Of a stretch of 64,000 nt of DNA, positions 9,302 through 17,831 are shown one piece after another (the first letter of the stretch is position 1; the number at the start of each line of letters is the position of its first letter). A model generated the notes under the pieces. That model was not told the DNA's origin. It ran no database searches and saw only the letters and a program-made list of their open reading frames with translations. Made by a program: the position numbers and the translations under genes. The stretch spans positions 4,181 to 68,180 of the forward strand of contig DATKAE010000034.1 of NCBI GenBank assembly GCA_035498405.1, given 5' to 3'. The DNA comes from DATBFU01 sp035498405. GTDB lineage: Bacteria; Acidobacteriota; Thermoanaerobaculia; UBA5066; Gp7-AA6.

Positions 9302-10177
9302 CTACCGGCGGCCGCCCTCGGCCCGACCCGACCCGTCCCAGAGCAGCCGAAGGCATCGCGCCAGCACGGCTTTCATCTCCGACCGCTCCACGACGAAATC
9401 GAGAAAGCCGTGCTCGAGAAGGAACTCCGACCGCTGGAATCCCTCCGGCAGGGTCTGTCGAATCGTCTGCTCGATGACCCTCGGCCCGGCAAAGCCGATC
9501 AGGGCGCCCGGCTCGGCGATGTTCAGGTCCCCGAGCATGGCATAGGAAGCCGTCACGCCCCCGGTCGTGGGATCGGCCATCACCGAGATGAAAGGGATGG
9601 CCCCCGCCGCGAGCCTGCCGAGGGCTGCGGAGATCTTTCCCATCTGCATCAAGGACAGGATCCCTTCCTGCATCCGCGCTCCTCCGGAGGTGGAGACGAT
9701 GATCAGGGGACGCCGTTCGGAGAGCGCTCGTTCGGCGGCGCGCGTCACCTTCTCTCCGACGACCGACCCCATGGAGCCTCCGAGAAAGAAGAAATCCATG
9801 GCGCCGATCAGGACCGGAATTCCGTCGATCGTGCCGGATCCGATCACCATGGCATCGGACGTCCCGATCGACTCCTCGCCTTCCTTCAGCCGGTCGCGAT
9901 AGCGCTTCGTGTCACGGAACCGCAGCGGGTCGCTGGAACGCAGCTCCGTCTCGAGCTCTTCGTAGATCTCGTCGTCGAAGAGCATCCGCAGCCGTTCCGA
10001 CGCCGAGAGCCGGAAGTGGTAGCCGCACTTGGGGCAGATCTTGAAATTTCGCGCAAGCTCCTTGTTGTAGAGGATCTGCCGGCACTTTTCACACTTGACC
10101 CAGAGGCCCTCCGGGACCTTGCTCGCTCGCCGCTCGCGCGGCTCCTTGGGCTCGCGGACCTTTCTGAACCAGGCCAT
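9302..10177 (-). CDS. accD: Acetyl-CoA carboxylase carboxyltransferase beta subunit
   Basis: One half of the carboxyltransferase that makes malonyl-CoA for fatty-acid synthesis; it pairs with AccA, which is not in the window. The protein has 291 residues with the start at the ATG giving MAWFRK. It has the N-terminal zinc ribbon CEKCRQILYNK and KICPKCGYHF (four cysteines), then the crotonase-fold domain with GAMDFFFLGGSMGSVVGEK and STSGGARMQEG. An in-frame ATG 15 bases upstream (MAPFP) is possible but the family begins at the MAWF position. It is the first gene of the minus-strand accD-folC-dgt-glyA group. Confidence 0.97.
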   Translation of the reverse strand: MAWFRKVREPKEPRERRASKVPEGLWVKCEKCRQILYNKELARNFKICPKCGYHFRLSASERLRMLFDDEIYEELETELRSSDPLRFRDTKRYRDRLKEGEESIGTSDAMVIGSGTIDGIPVLIGAMDFFFLGGSMGSVVGEKVTRAAERALSERRPLIIVSTSGGARMQEGILSLMQMGKISAALGRLAAGAIPFISVMADPTTGGVTASYAMLGDLNIAEPGALIGFAGPRVIEQTIRQTLPEGFQRSEFLLEHGFLDFVVERSEMKAVLARCLRLLWDGSGRAEGGRR

Positions 10178-10254
10178 AGGAAAGGGCGCCATGCTAACAG
10201 GCGCGCCGCCCGCCCTGGGCGTCACCCGAGCCTAAGTCGCTCGGATGTCACGGC

Positions 10255-11064
10255 TTACCGCTCGGAAGCCGCCCCCGAAGACGGCCCGATCACGGCGAAT
10301 CGCCCGCCCGCCAAATCGAATTGGACATCGAAGGCTCGCCGCAGATTCTCGGCCGTCAGCACCTCGGTGGGTGTTCCCTCGGCCAGGGCGCGCCCATGGC
10401 GAATCAGGAGAATCCGATCGGCGAGCTCCGCCGCCAGATCGATCTCATGCGTCACGAGCACGATTGTGAAGTGCCGCTCCTGGTGGCTTCGCCGCAGCAC
10501 GTCGAGGAATTCCACGCGGTGCCGCGGATCGAGCCCCGAGGTCGGCTCGTCCAGAAGCCAGATTTCGGCTTCCTGCGCGAGAGCGCGGGCGAGAAAGACT
10601 CGTCGCGTTTCGCCTCCGGATAGGGCCGAGGCGTCGCGCTCGGCGAGGTCGGCGACGTCGCACGCCTGCATGGCGGCAAGAGCCCGCGCGCGATCCGCGG
10701 GGCCGTCGGGCGAAAAGCCGCGAGCATGCGGCGCCCGGCCCTGCAGCACGAGGTCGAGGGCGCGGATCGGGAAGACCAGGTCCACGCTCTGGGGAACATA
10801 CGCGATCCGCCGCGCCGTCTGGCGACGCGGCAGCGAAGAGAGAGCCTCGCCATCGAGCCGCACCTCTCCGGCAGAGGCCGGAAGGATGCGCGCCACGACC
10901 TTCAGGAACGTGGACTTGCCCGAGCCGTTCTCCCCGAGAACGGCGGCGATCTCGCCTGCGAGAATTCGAGCATCCAGACCGCGCAGCGCCTCCGTCCGGC
11001 CATAGCCGGCCTGGAGGCCTCGAGCTTCCAGCCGCACCGGGCGACCCGCACCCTCAGGGCTCAC
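10255..11064 (-). CDS. btuD: ABC importer ATPase, cobalamin/iron-siderophore type
   Basis: ATP-binding subunit of a type II ABC importer. The 269-residue protein has Walker A GENGSGKS near residue 44, Q-loop YVPQS, signature ALSGGETRR near 145, Walker B IWLLDEPTSG and H-loop VTHEID. The arrangement is that of BtuD/FecE/HmuV proteins. The GTG start overlaps the end of the permease gene by 11 bases. With the permease and binding protein upstream it forms a complete importer. Cobalamin is the likeliest substrate from the binding protein, with ferric siderophore or heme as alternatives. Confidence 0.88.
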   Translation of the reverse strand: MSPEGAGRPVRLEARGLQAGYGRTEALRGLDARILAGEIAAVLGENGSGKSTFLKVVARILPASAGEVRLDGEALSSLPRRQTARRIAYVPQSVDLVFPIRALDLVLQGRAPHARGFSPDGPADRARALAAMQACDVADLAERDASALSGGETRRVFLARALAQEAEIWLLDEPTSGLDPRHRVEFLDVLRRSHQERHFTIVLVTHEIDLAAELADRILLIRHGRALAEGTPTEVLTAENLRRAFDVQFDLAGGRFAVIGPSSGAASER

Positions 11065-12040
11065 GCAGCAACATCCAGGCGAAGAGCGGAGCGCCCACAG
11101 CCGCTGTCACCGCCCCGATCGGGAGCTCGGCCGGCGCGAACGCCACGCGCGAGAGGGCATCCGCCGTCACCAGGAGCGCGGCGCCTCCGACAGCGGAGAG
11201 GGGCAGGAGGCGGCGCTGATCGTTGCCCACCACGGCCCGCGCCGCGTGCGGCACGAGGAGGCCGACAAAGCCGATGATCCCGGCAAACGCCACGGCCGCT
11301 CCCGTCAGCATCGACGCGGCCAGAAAAACGCTGCGCTTGGCAGCCTCCGTGTCGACCCCGAGGGCCGCCGCGTTCTCCTCGCCGACGGCGATCAGATTGA
11401 GCCTCGCCGCGTAAAGACCCAGGATCACCGAGCCGAGCGCGGCGTAGGGGGCCAGTGAGACCACCCGCCCGAGGGTGGCGTCGGCCAGGCTGCCCATCAT
11501 CCAGAACAGCATGGTCCGCGCCGCGCTGGAGGAGGCCACCGAGAAAACGCCGAGCAGCACGGCGGAGAAGAACGCGTTGGCAATGAGGCCGTACAGCAGC
11601 AGACGCTGGAGGTCCAGCCGCCCTCCTCGACGCGCCAGTGTCGCGACCCCAAGGGACGATGCGATCGCCCCGAGGAACGCCGCCACCGGCGAGGCGAGCG
11701 GCGAGACCCCCGCCAGGGTCGCGAGCGCCGCCCCCGCCGCCGCGCCTCCCGAGGTCCCCAGCAGAAACGGGTCCGCCAGGGGATTCTTCAGAAGGGCCTG
11801 CATGGCGGCTCCCGAGAGAGCGAGGGCCGCGCCGACGAGGGCCGCCAGAGCGACCCGAGGGGCGCGCAACGAGACGATCAGACGCGCGGTCTCCGCCGGC
11901 GCGCCCTCTCCCGACAGGAGATCCGACCACGAGAGTCGAACCCCTCCAACCGCCAGACCGAGCAGGCCGGCGGCGGCCAGGAGCGACACGCCGGCGATCC
12001 AGATGTACCGCCGCGGTGCGACGGCCGTCGCCGACCTCAC
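11054..12040 (-). CDS. btuC: FecCD-family ABC permease
   Basis: Inner-membrane subunit of the importer. The 328-residue protein has about ten hydrophobic segments. Family landmarks are PRVALAALVGAALALSGAAMQ near residue 55, NPLADPFLLGTSGGAA, and the coupling region GIIGFVGLLVPHAAR near residue 255. Its GTG start overlaps the stop of the binding-protein gene by 4 bases (GTGA). It is expected to dimerise and bind two copies of the ATPase encoded downstream. Confidence 0.92.
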   Translation of the reverse strand: MRSATAVAPRRYIWIAGVSLLAAAGLLGLAVGGVRLSWSDLLSGEGAPAETARLIVSLRAPRVALAALVGAALALSGAAMQALLKNPLADPFLLGTSGGAAAGAALATLAGVSPLASPVAAFLGAIASSLGVATLARRGGRLDLQRLLLYGLIANAFFSAVLLGVFSVASSSAARTMLFWMMGSLADATLGRVVSLAPYAALGSVILGLYAARLNLIAVGEENAAALGVDTEAAKRSVFLAASMLTGAAVAFAGIIGFVGLLVPHAARAVVGNDQRRLLPLSAVGGAALLVTADALSRVAFAPAELPIGAVTAAVGAPLFAWMLLREP

Positions 12041-12990
12041 GGCATGCCTCGCGCGGACGGGTGGAGCGCGCGTGCGAGCTCCTCCAGGACGTCGAAGACG
12101 CGCGGCCCCGGGCGAGTCAGCGCGGCCTCCGGTAAGCCGATGATCCGAGCTCTCGCCGCTGCTCCTCGAGAAAGGGCCCCGGACGCCCGAGCCCTCTGGT
12201 AGATATCCTGCGTCTCGGGCGACTCCGGCAGGACGAGAACGTCAATCGGCGCGCTTGCGAGGAACTCCGGGGAGAGGACCGGCCAGCCGCGGCGCTCGGC
12301 GAGGAGATTGGTAGCCCCGGCCTCCTGGAGGACGTCGGACAGGAAGGTCCCGCCTCCGGCGGCCTGAGGCGGGTCCGGCCAGACCAGCATCAACGCGTTG
12401 GGGCGATGTTGCCCCGCGACTGCCCGACGCACCTGCTCGCGGCGGCGAGACAGCCGATCGGCCAGCTGATTCGCTTCCGCCTCCCGCCCCAGCCGCTTCC
12501 CGACCGACCGAATCCCGTCGAGGACCTCATCCAGCGACCCCCCCGAAACCGTCAAGACCGCAATGCCGGCCGCTTGCAACGCCTGGACCGGTCCGCGGGC
12601 GTTGCCGTCGCGGCTGGCCAGCACGAGATCGGGATGGAGCGCCACGATTCGTTCCGGGCTCGCGTCGAGCCCGCCCACGCGCGGAAGGCCCCGCGCGGCC
12701 GGGGGATAGTCGGAGAAGTCGGAGACGGCGAGCAAACGATCCTCTGCCCCGAGGGCGAAAACGATTTCGGTCAGGTTGGGCGCCAGGGTCACGACGCGGC
12801 GGGATGCCGATCGCGCCGGCGACTGGCGCTCCCCTGCGCAAGAAAGGACGGCGACGACGGCGAGCGCCCCGGCGACGGGACCGGCGCGGCAGGGGCCTGC
12901 CGGCCCTCGCCAAAACCACGAGGGGAGTCGGAATCGATGCGACCTTGCACTTTCTTCCGAGAGTCCCGGGCGCCCGAGGCCGAGCCGCAC
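12037..12990 (-). CDS. btuF: BtuF-like cobalamin/siderophore binding protein
   Basis: Periplasmic binding protein of the importer. The 317-residue ORF has a hydrophobic stretch ending in AVLSC (Cys51), which looks like a lipobox, so it is probably a lipoprotein. The mature part begins RRVVTLAPNLTEIVFALGA and has PRVGGLDASPERIVALHPDLVL, typical of BtuF/class III binding proteins. The 50 residues before the lipobox Cys are unusually long, but no ATG, GTG or TTG lies in frame between the GTG at 12990 and the lipobox, so the start is uncertain. It leads the btuF-btuC-btuD unit, and the 24-base gap upstream leaves no room for a cobalamin riboswitch. Confidence 0.82.
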   Translation of the reverse strand: MRLGLGRPGLSEESARSHRFRLPSWFWRGPAGPCRAGPVAGALAVVAVLSCAGERQSPARSASRRVVTLAPNLTEIVFALGAEDRLLAVSDFSDYPPAARGLPRVGGLDASPERIVALHPDLVLASRDGNARGPVQALQAAGIAVLTVSGGSLDEVLDGIRSVGKRLGREAEANQLADRLSRRREQVRRAVAGQHRPNALMLVWPDPPQAAGGGTFLSDVLQEAGATNLLAERRGWPVLSPEFLASAPIDVLVLPESPETQDIYQRARASGALSRGAAARARIIGLPEAALTRPGPRVFDVLEELARALHPSARGMP

Positions 12991-13014
12991 TCGTACCCTG
13001 CGAAGGCGACCGGC

Positions 13015-13239
13015 CTAGCCCTGTGTTTCGCTTTCTTCGAGGTCGTTGGGAATTCCGAGGCGCATGCAGGCGGCGTCGTACATCTGCCGGGCGGCCTTCT
13101 GAGCGTTCTGGAGCTCGGCCAGGCGGTCCTTGACCTTCGCCAGCTCCTCTTGAATCAGTGTTTCCAGATCGTTGATCTCGCGTTTGGTCACCGCGAGCGT
13201 GTTCTCGTAGAACTTCTTTTGATCCGAGGACAGGCTCAT
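13015..13239 (-). CDS. Small coiled-coil protein of unknown function
   Basis: 74 residues, starting MSLSSDQKKFYENTL. Almost all of it is charged amphipathic helix (ETLIQEELAKVKDRL, then LAELQNAQKAAR), so a coiled coil is likely. The start is fixed by a strong Shine-Dalgarno, AGGAGG, 5 bases before the ATG; a longer in-frame version lacks one. It lies 52 bases after the kinase-TonB fusion gene and 24 bases before btuF on the same strand. No family recognised. Confidence 0.72.
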   Translation of the reverse strand: MSLSSDQKKFYENTLAVTKREINDLETLIQEELAKVKDRLAELQNAQKAARQMYDAACMRLGIPNDLEESETQG

Positions 13240-13291
13240 GGATCCTCCTGAAGACCTCGAGCCGAGGTTTTTCGCAAGCATATCCCGAGTC

Positions 13292-16200
13292 TCACGGTTT
13301 GACTTCGACGACGACCGGCCGCCACATCTTGACGGGAATACCGTTCTTGGTGGCGGGACGAAATTTCGAGCGGCGCACCGCGTCGATCACCGCCTCGTTG
13401 ATCCCGGTCTTGGAAGCGATCCCCTGCTGCAGCCGCGCCTCGGTCACCTTGCCCTCATCGTCCACGAGCACGAGGACGACGACTCTCCCACCGGTGATGC
13501 CCTGTTGCCGGGCGATCGGGGGATAGTTCACCTTCGGCGAACCAATCATCTGAGGCTCGATGACGCCCGGGCCGGGCCCGACCAGATCCCCGCGTTTCGT
13601 CTCGGGCTCCGCCGCGGCCGGGGCCGGGGCCGGCCGAACCGGCGCCGCGGTCGGGGGCGCCGGGAGCGCGGTCGGCTCCTCGGTCGGCTCGGCCTGCGTC
13701 ACCGCCGGCGCCGTCGTGGGAACGATCGGCACCACGGTCGGCTCCGGAGCGCTCCGAGCCCCGGTCTCGACCGGTGGCACGGCCTCGACCGGCGTCGCTT
13801 TTCGCTCGGCCTCGAGCGCCTTCTGCATCTCCTTCTTCTTCTGCGCCAGCTGCCGCTGAACTTCCTCCTCCACCTTCTTGGGGTCCAGAGCCGGCACAGT
13901 CGCCGTCGGGACGACGACCGGCGCGACCGCCACGGCGGTGGCCGGCGGCGACGTCACTTGCGGCAGAGGGGCGGGCGAGGGGGAACCGCGGCTTCTCATC
14001 CAGAGGAACCCGGCGCCCGCCGCCAGGATCACGGCGGCGACGACCGCAAACAGAAGCGCTCGACTCTTGCCTTCGGTTTCCGCCTGCCGGGCGGCATAGG
14101 AGCCGAACACCCCGGGGGAAGTCGTGGGCTTCGGTTGCGCGGCGGCGGCCGCTCGACTCGGAGACGGTGCGGAAGGCGCCGGCGTCTCGGCCGAGGGAAG
14201 CGGCGTCGCCGTGCTGGTGCGCCTCGCGACGGGCGCCGCCTTCGCGCGGCGAGGTTTTGCCTCGACCGCGGCTTCGGGCACCGCGCGGGCCGCCTCCCGC
14301 GCCGAGGCTTCGGCGACGGCGGCCTCCTCGGCCTGGAGCCGGTGGAGGAAGATGGCCAGGTCCGCGCTGCCGGGAGCCGGCGAGTAGGAATAGAGAACCT
14401 GCTCGAGATCGCGGAGCATCTCGGATGCATTGGCGTAGCGGTCGTCGGGCTCCCGAGCCAGGGCGCGCAGCACGATCGCGTCGAGCTGCTTGGGAACGTC
14501 CGAGTTGACGGCCGAAGGGGCCGTCGCCACGGCCGCCCGGACCTTCTCGAGCACCGTCAGGTCCGAGTCACCCCGAAAAAGCTTCTGCTCGGTCAGCAGC
14601 TCATACAGGACCACTCCGAGCGAGAACAGATCACTGCGGCGATCGATGGGCTTGCCCCAGGCCTGCTCGGGAGACATGTATTGGATCTTTCCCTTGAGCG
14701 CTCCCGATTCGGTCTGCGAGACCTTCGACGCCGCCTTGGCGATCCCGAAGTCGCACAGCTTGATGTCCCCTTCGTAGGAGATCAGGATGTTCTGCGGCGA
14801 AACGTCCCGGTGCACGATGTGCAGGTCGCGCCCCTCGCCGTCGCGGCGCCGATGCGCATAGTCGAGCGCGGAAGCGACCTTGGAAGCGATGTAGATCGCG
14901 AGCGGCACGGGCAGGGGGGTGCCGACCGCGCGGGCCGATTCGAGAATGGCGCGCAGGTCGCGGCCCTCCACGTGCTCCATCGCGATGAAGTAGCCGCCCC
15001 CATCGATCTTTCCCAGGTCGTAGATGTGAACGATGTTGGGGTGGTTCAGCTGGGCGGCGAGCTTCGCCTCGTCGGCGAACATCGTGATGAACGCCTCGTT
15101 GTCGGCCAGGTGCGGCAGAATCTTCTTGATCGCCACGATCTTCTGGAAGCCTTCCACCCCGCTGCGACGGGCTCGATACAGCTCCGCCATGCCGCCCGAG
15201 GCGATCCTCTCGAGCAGCTCGTACTGGCCGAATCGGTCGGGGCCGGACGCGGACACCGACGGACCCTCGGGGACACGCGTCGCCTCACTCTTGGCGGCCG
15301 GCAGGGGCGGCGCCTCGGGCGGGGGCGGGGGCACGGCCGCGGGCGGTGGCGGCACCGACGCGGGCGTCGCTACCGCAGCGGGCGCCGGCGGGGCGGCCGG
15401 GGGCACAACCGCAGGCGGGGCCGGCGCTGACGCAGGTGTCCGTATCGAAGCGGGTGCGGGCGGCGACGGTGCGGCCGGCGGCTTGTCGGGACGAGGCGCC
15501 ACCGCCGAGGCCGGCGCGGGAGTGACCGCCGGCGGAGGCGTCTTTTCCGAGGCCGGCCGGGGACGAGCCGCACTCGGAATTCCAGACAGCGTGTCGGAGA
15601 TCATCCGATCGATATCGGCGTCCGCGGAGAACTTCTTCGAAAGCGGCTTCTCATCCGGAGCTGGAGCCGGAGCCGGTGCGGCCGGCTTGGTTGCCGGGCG
15701 AGCCCCCAGCACGTCGGAGAGCGTCTCCCGCAGCCTCTGGTCGACATCGGCCGAGGCGGCCGAAGGCGGCACCGGCCGCGCCGCGGGCTTCGCCGCCGGC
15801 CCGGCCGCGCCTTCCGAGCCGACCTCCTTCAAGATGTCGGAAAAAATGTCGGAAGAGGTCAGCTCCGATGGAGGCGGGCTCGCGGCAAGCGTCGGGATGC
15901 GCATCGTCTTGGCGCCGAGGTCCGTCGCCTCGATGGCGCCGCGCACTCCCCGGCGGAAATCCTCGTCGGAAAAGGGCTTGACCAGGATGTCGAAGGCTCC
16001 CACCCGCTGTGCGTCCGCTTTCGGATTTCCGCCCTTGTACCCGGAAACCATCAGGAGAATGGGAGGGGCCGTCGCTCCTCCCTTGCGGCGAATCTCGCGG
16101 ATCACCTCCCCGGAGGCCAGCCGCGGCAGCATCCCCGCGACGACGATAGCGTCGAAATGGCCGCCCGACGAGAAGGTGGCGAGGCCCTCTTCGCCGTCAC

Positions 16201-16294
16201 GGGCCACGACGACCTGGTAGTCGGCGGACAGCAGTCCCTGGAGCCGTTCCACCGAGTGCGGCTCGTAGTCGATCAGGAGGACCCGTTTTGCCAT
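13292..16294 (-). CDS. Pseudo-receiver / Ser-Thr kinase / TonB C-terminal domain fusion
   Basis: 1000 residues with four parts. Residues 1-118 are a CheY-like receiver fold (RVLLIDYEP at the start, S84 and K106 in place), but the phosphoacceptor aspartate position is Ala53 (DAIVVAGMLP, GCG codon) and the second acidic-pocket residue is Y10. Residues about 120-350 are a Pro/Ala-rich linker. Residues about 353-635 are a Hanks-type kinase with an ASGGMAELYRA loop, VAIKK lysine, IVHRDVSPQN catalytic loop, DFGIA and MSPEQ. A single membrane helix lies at about 745-766 (FAVVAAVILAAGAGFLWM). After a coiled-coil and Pro-rich stretch, a TonB C-terminal domain covers about 913-1000 (NYPPIARQQGITGG). 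Kinase and receiver would be cytoplasmic and the TonB domain periplasmic. A promoter with CTGACA-17-TATCAT precedes it. Confidence 0.93.
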   Translation of the reverse strand: MAKRVLLIDYEPHSVERLQGLLSADYQVVVARDGEEGLATFSSGGHFDAIVVAGMLPRLASGEVIREIRRKGGATAPPILLMVSGYKGGNPKADAQRVGAFDILVKPFSDEDFRRGVRGAIEATDLGAKTMRIPTLAASPPPSELTSSDIFSDILKEVGSEGAAGPAAKPAARPVPPSAASADVDQRLRETLSDVLGARPATKPAAPAPAPAPDEKPLSKKFSADADIDRMISDTLSGIPSAARPRPASEKTPPPAVTPAPASAVAPRPDKPPAAPSPPAPASIRTPASAPAPPAVVPPAAPPAPAAVATPASVPPPPAAVPPPPPEAPPLPAAKSEATRVPEGPSVSASGPDRFGQYELLERIASGGMAELYRARRSGVEGFQKIVAIKKILPHLADNEAFITMFADEAKLAAQLNHPNIVHIYDLGKIDGGGYFIAMEHVEGRDLRAILESARAVGTPLPVPLAIYIASKVASALDYAHRRRDGEGRDLHIVHRDVSPQNILISYEGDIKLCDFGIAKAASKVSQTESGALKGKIQYMSPEQAWGKPIDRRSDLFSLGVVLYELLTEQKLFRGDSDLTVLEKVRAAVATAPSAVNSDVPKQLDAIVLRALAREPDDRYANASEMLRDLEQVLYSYSPAPGSADLAIFLHRLQAEEAAVAEASAREAARAVPEAAVEAKPRRAKAAPVARRTSTATPLPSAETPAPSAPSPSRAAAAAQPKPTTSPGVFGSYAARQAETEGKSRALLFAVVAAVILAAGAGFLWMRSRGSPSPAPLPQVTSPPATAVAVAPVVVPTATVPALDPKKVEEEVQRQLAQKKKEMQKALEAERKATPVEAVPPVETGARSAPEPTVVPIVPTTAPAVTQAEPTEEPTALPAPPTAAPVRPAPAPAAAEPETKRGDLVGPGPGVIEPQMIGSPKVNYPPIARQQGITGGRVVVLVLVDDEGKVTEARLQQGIASKTGINEAVIDAVRRSKFRPATKNGIPVKMWRPVVVEVKP

Positions 16295-16330
16295 CGGCAG
16301 ATTGTCGATTTTCAGGAAAGTGACGCCGTC

Positions 16331-16359
16331 ATGATACAGGACAAAGGCCTCCCTGTCAG
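16331..16359 (-). promoter_or_regulatory. Promoter of the kinase-TonB fusion gene
   Basis: Minus strand CTGACA (16359-16354), 17-base spacer, TATCAT (16336-16331): each box matches the sigma-70 consensus at five of six bases with ideal spacing. The predicted leader is about 30 bases. Confidence 0.6.
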
Positions 16360-16429
16360 GCTTTGGCGGATGTTGGTCGCGCGTCGAGAAGCGACCCGAC
16401 GCGTCGCGGCGTTGGCCGCTCGCCGGACA

Positions 16430-16435
16430 TATAAT
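16430..16435 (+). promoter_or_regulatory. -10 box (TATAAT) before yebC
   Basis: A perfect TATAAT in a GC-rich divergent intergenic region, 31 bases before the yebC ATG. No good -35 is present at 16-18 bases, so only the -10 is called. Confidence 0.5.
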
Positions 16436-16466
16436 CCGCCCGCAATCTGATCATCAGGAGCTCGCC

Positions 16467-17198
16467 ATGTCCGGTCACAGCAAGTGGGCAACCATCAAGC
16501 ACAAGAAAGGCGCGGCCGACGCCAAGCGCGGTCGCGTCTTCACCAAGCTCATCAAGGAAATCACCATGGCGGCCCGGTTGGGCGGCGGCGATCCCGGCGG
16601 TAATCCACGCCTGCGCAAGGCGGTCGACGACGCGAAGGCGGTCAACATGCCCGCCGACAACATCAAGCGGGCGATCCAGCGCGGAACGGGCGAGCTGCCC
16701 GGCGTCACCTACGAGGAGGTCACCTTCGAAGGGTACGGCCCCGGCGGCGTGGCCGTCCTGATCGAGGCGATGACCGACAACCGGAACCGCACGCTTCCGG
16801 AAATCCGCACGATCTTCTCGAAGAACGGCGGCAACCTCGGCGAATCCGGCTCCGTGCGCTTTCTCTTTCAGAAGAAGGGCTACATCACCATCGAGAAGGA
16901 CAAGGCGACCGAGGATCAGGTGATGGAGGCGGCGATCGAAGCCGGTGCCGAGGACGCGCGGTTGTCGGGCGACGTTCACGAGGTCATCTGCTCCCCGGAG
17001 GTCCTCGCCGAAGTGAAGGCGAAGCTCGAGGCCAAGGGATTGCCGCTCGCCGTCGCGGAGCTCGACATGCTGCCGACAACGGAAGTCAAGGTCGACCAGC
17101 GCAAGGCCGAGCAGATCATGCGTCTGATGGAGGCGCTCGAGGATCACGACGACGTGCAGCACGTCTGGGCGAACTTCGATTTCGAAGAAACGGCCTAG
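16467..17198 (+). CDS. yebC: YebC/PmpR-family DNA-binding or translation-associated regulator
   Basis: 243 residues, full length. It has the signature N-terminus MSGHSKWATIKHKKG, the NPRLRKAVDDAKAVNMP helix and the GYGPGGVAVLIEAMTDNRNRT core. Family members were first described as transcription regulators, and some have been linked to relief of ribosome stalling. An AGGAG Shine-Dalgarno lies 7 bases before the ATG. ruvC follows after 57 bases; the yebC-ruvC order is common in bacteria and supports an operon. Confidence 0.97.
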   Translation: MSGHSKWATIKHKKGAADAKRGRVFTKLIKEITMAARLGGGDPGGNPRLRKAVDDAKAVNMPADNIKRAIQRGTGELPGVTYEEVTFEGYGPGGVAVLIEAMTDNRNRTLPEIRTIFSKNGGNLGESGSVRFLFQKKGYITIEKDKATEDQVMEAAIEAGAEDARLSGDVHEVICSPEVLAEVKAKLEAKGLPLAVAELDMLPTTEVKVDQRKAEQIMRLMEALEDHDDVQHVWANFDFEETA

Positions 17199-17255
17199 GA
17201 GCGAGTCCGCGGCTGTCCGCTGCGGCGCGGACCACGCGATGCGCCCTCATCCCGC

Positions 17256-17735
17256 GTGAAGATTCTCGGCCTCGATCCTGGCACGGCGGCGACCGGATAC
17301 GGCCTGGTGCTCTTCGAGTCGGGCGGCCTGAGACTGGAATGCTGCGGGGTCTGGCGGCCGCGGGCCGAACTGAGTCTTTCGGAAAAGTTGCGGGTTCTCT
17401 CGACCACGGCCCGCGCGCTGATGTCCGAATTCCGCCCCGGCGCCGTCTCGATCGAGACGGTCTTCGCGGCCAAGAACATCGCCTCCACGCTCAAGCTCGC
17501 GCACGCGCGCGGGGCGCTGCTGGCGGCGGCTGCGGAGATGGGATTGCCGGTGTTCGAGTACGAGCCCCGATTGGTCAAGAAGGCGCTGGTGGGCTACGGA
17601 CAAGCCGACAAGCGACAGGTGCGAGCGATGGTTCTTTCGCTGCTGGCCCGCCAGCGGGCGCGAATCCCCTTGGATGCGGCCGACGCGCTCGCGGTCGCGA
17701 TCTGCCATATCCACGCTCTTCCACCGGGGGCGTGA
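17256..17735 (+). CDS. ruvC: Holliday junction resolvase RuvC
   Basis: Endonuclease that resolves Holliday junctions with RuvAB. The 159-residue protein has the four acidic catalytic residues D7 (LGLDPGTAATGYG), E67 (SIETVFAAKN), D140 and D143 (LDAADALAVAICH). It is about 10 residues shorter than many homologues but complete. The start is GTG at 17256. ruvA and ruvB, often next in line, are not in this window. Confidence 0.95.
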   Translation: MKILGLDPGTAATGYGLVLFESGGLRLECCGVWRPRAELSLSEKLRVLSTTARALMSEFRPGAVSIETVFAAKNIASTLKLAHARGALLAAAAEMGLPVFEYEPRLVKKALVGYGQADKRQVRAMVLSLLARQRARIPLDAADALAVAICHIHALPPGA

Positions 17736-17813
17736 CCTCCGGCGCGGTCTCGCAAAGAACGCGTCGCCTCGGGCCTCTTCTCGTGCCTCCCGTCTCTGGG
17801 ATCTCTTCCTTGT

Positions 17814-17819
17814 TATCAT
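17814..17819 (+). promoter_or_regulatory. Putative -10 box (TATCAT) before the DUF4388 gene
   Basis: TATCAT lies 12 bases before the ATG; no Shine-Dalgarno follows, so a leader of about 5 bases or none is predicted. No clear -35. Confidence 0.35.
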
Positions 17820-17831
17820 TCCGACACCACT

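Noticed and set aside
8468..11005. 845-codon frame on the plus strand
   Set aside because: Antisense to folC, accD and btuD, all unmistakable by motif.
12991..13014. Cobalamin riboswitch before btuF
   Set aside because: Only 24 bases separate btuF from the preceding gene, far too short, and no B12-box sequence was seen.
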